Positions 63,352 through 64,000 of a stretch of DNA of 64,000 bases are shown piece by piece. The stretch is from Paraburkholderia sp. UYCP14C (GTDB lineage Bacteria > Pseudomonadota > Gammaproteobacteria > Burkholderiales > Burkholderiaceae). The first letter of the stretch is position 1. Each line of letters begins with the position of its first letter. A program made the position numbers and the translations under genes. The stretch is from positions 1 to 64,000 of the forward strand of contig NZ_SELS01000026.1 in assembly GCF_004197395.1 (NCBI RefSeq), read 5' to 3'. Below the pieces are notes generated by a model, which ran no database searches, was not told the DNA's origin, and worked only from the letters and a program-made list of their open reading frames with translations.

Positions 63352-64000
63352 TCAGAAAAACAGCAGCGAGCGCAACTCGATACTGCGACGCGGCGGCGCG
63401 TCGGGCGGCGACGTCGGATCATCGAACGCGGTGTGTGCAGTCAGGCGTGCAACGCCGTCTCCCGCCGAATCGTAGATTTTCAGCAGCAGCACTTCATCGG
63501 GCGCCATCCGCGGGAAGTAGTACCAGCGGTGGTGCGGATCGAACACGAACGCGTAGGTCTCGCCGACCTTGTCCGGGTAGATCAGATCGGACGGCACGAG
63601 GTCGTTGAGCGCGATGCTGCGTGCGTCGCACAACGCGAGCGGCGAGGTTTCGACCGGCCAGCCTATCGGCCGCCACAGGTTGACGATCGCCACCCGGCCC
63701 TTCAGCAACTGCTCGGCCTCGTGCGGCGGCAGATGATCGCGCACGCGGCGCGGTCCCGACACGAAGGTCTGATCGTTATGAATGTACTTGACAGGCTCGC
63801 GCACCCCGTTCGCACGCGTCGTGCGGCCATCGCGCAGCGTGTGATCGAAAATGACGGCACGCTTCGCCCCCGTCCAGCGCTTCAGCGATGCTTCGGATTC
63901 CGGATAGTAGATGCGTTCGATCGCGGCTGCATCGGCGAAGTCGACAAGCGCGCTGGTGTGCCGATGCAGCTCGAAGCCGTTGCGATCGAGCGACAGACCG
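63352..64000 (-). CDS. CmcJ/NvfI-family protein, cut by the right edge
   Basis: The frame is open from the stop at 63352 to the right end (at least 216 codons); a GTG at 63804 is internal. Conserved CmcJ/NvfI segments are visible: FDHTLRDGRTTRANGVREPV, YIHNDQTFVSGPRRVRDHLP, VNLWRPIGWPVETSPLALCD and YYFPRMAPDEVLLLKIYDS. Family members are Fe/2-oxoglutarate-type enzymes of secondary metabolism or of unknown role. It faces the same way as the sulfite dehydrogenase, 121 nt upstream of it. Confidence 0.82.
   Translation of the reverse strand, partial: GLSLDRNGFELHRHTSALVDFADAAAIERIYYPESEASLKRWTGAKRAVIFDHTLRDGRTTRANGVREPVKYIHNDQTFVSGPRRVRDHLPPHEAEQLLKGRVAIVNLWRPIGWPVETSPLALCDARSIALNDLVPSDLIYPDKVGETYAFVFDPHHRWYYFPRMAPDEVLLLKIYDSAGDGVARLTAHTAFDDPTSPPDAPPRRSIELRSLLFF

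Overview
The window is high-GC DNA with Burkholderiaceae-type gene content, most like Paraburkholderia or Caballeronia. This rests on 5S/23S rRNA of Burkholderia type, a truncated phasin, Burkholderia-like sulfur genes and many accessory operons. No chromosome replication or core ribosomal protein genes are present, so it reads as an accessory part of a chromosome, chromid or megaplasmid. No CRISPR array and no tRNA gene were found.

Layout. 0-9 kb: a degenerate left edge, a cupin related to DMSP lyases, a secreted S53 peptidase, a broken phasin, an SGNH hydrolase with a repeat linker, and a cobalt-type nitrile hydratase operon (alpha, beta, accessory protein). 8.4-15.5 kb: a minus-strand run of two very large TPR-CHAT (caspase-like) lipoproteins followed by an M23 metallopeptidase without a signal peptide; this is the strongest candidate for an undescribed system. 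15.8-18 kb: a GH28 polygalacturonase whose start is probably frameshifted. 18-20.6 kb: two tiny genes, then Ku translationally coupled to a MerR-TPR protein. 20.7-26.4 kb: a persulfide oxidation module (FisR-like sigma-54 activator, divergent persulfide dioxygenase, sulfide:quinone reductase, TauE-like exporter, two YeeE-type half transporters) with a clear -24/-12 promoter. 26.6-28.9 kb: a tyrosine integrase and IS debris. 28.9-36.2 kb: a cyclic-nucleotide-binding TrxR-like protein without the redox CxxC, a GST pseudogene, a GntR/enolase-superfamily/AEC carrier catabolic cluster, a 63-bp tandem repeat and two secreted small proteins.

36.2-45.9 kb is a scrapyard of rearranged DNA. It holds a HiPIP without its export signal, an internal piece of a large protein, an integrase remnant, two IS110 (IS1111-type) copies tail to tail forming a 2.8 kb inverted repeat, DsrE-like and PhnD-like remnants, a small double-glycine leader peptide, a 5S gene, and only the last ~216 nt of a 23S gene. 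The 23S piece is joined directly to a truncated AbiE toxin-antitoxin fragment.

45.9-55.5 kb: an NmrA-like protein, a small secreted protein, a GST, and an RND efflux system (RND pump, adaptor, TetR, outer membrane factor) with matching operator palindromes before both transcription units. 56.1-64 kb: a sulfonate/organosulfur ABC importer (SBP, two permeases, ATPase) with an LLM flavin monooxygenase, converging on a SorA/SorB-type sulfite dehydrogenase pair, then a CmcJ/NvfI-family gene cut by the right edge.

Sulfur metabolism links several blocks: the monooxygenase should release sulfite from organosulfur compounds, SorAB can oxidise it, and the FisR-PDO-SQR cluster handles sulfide and persulfide.
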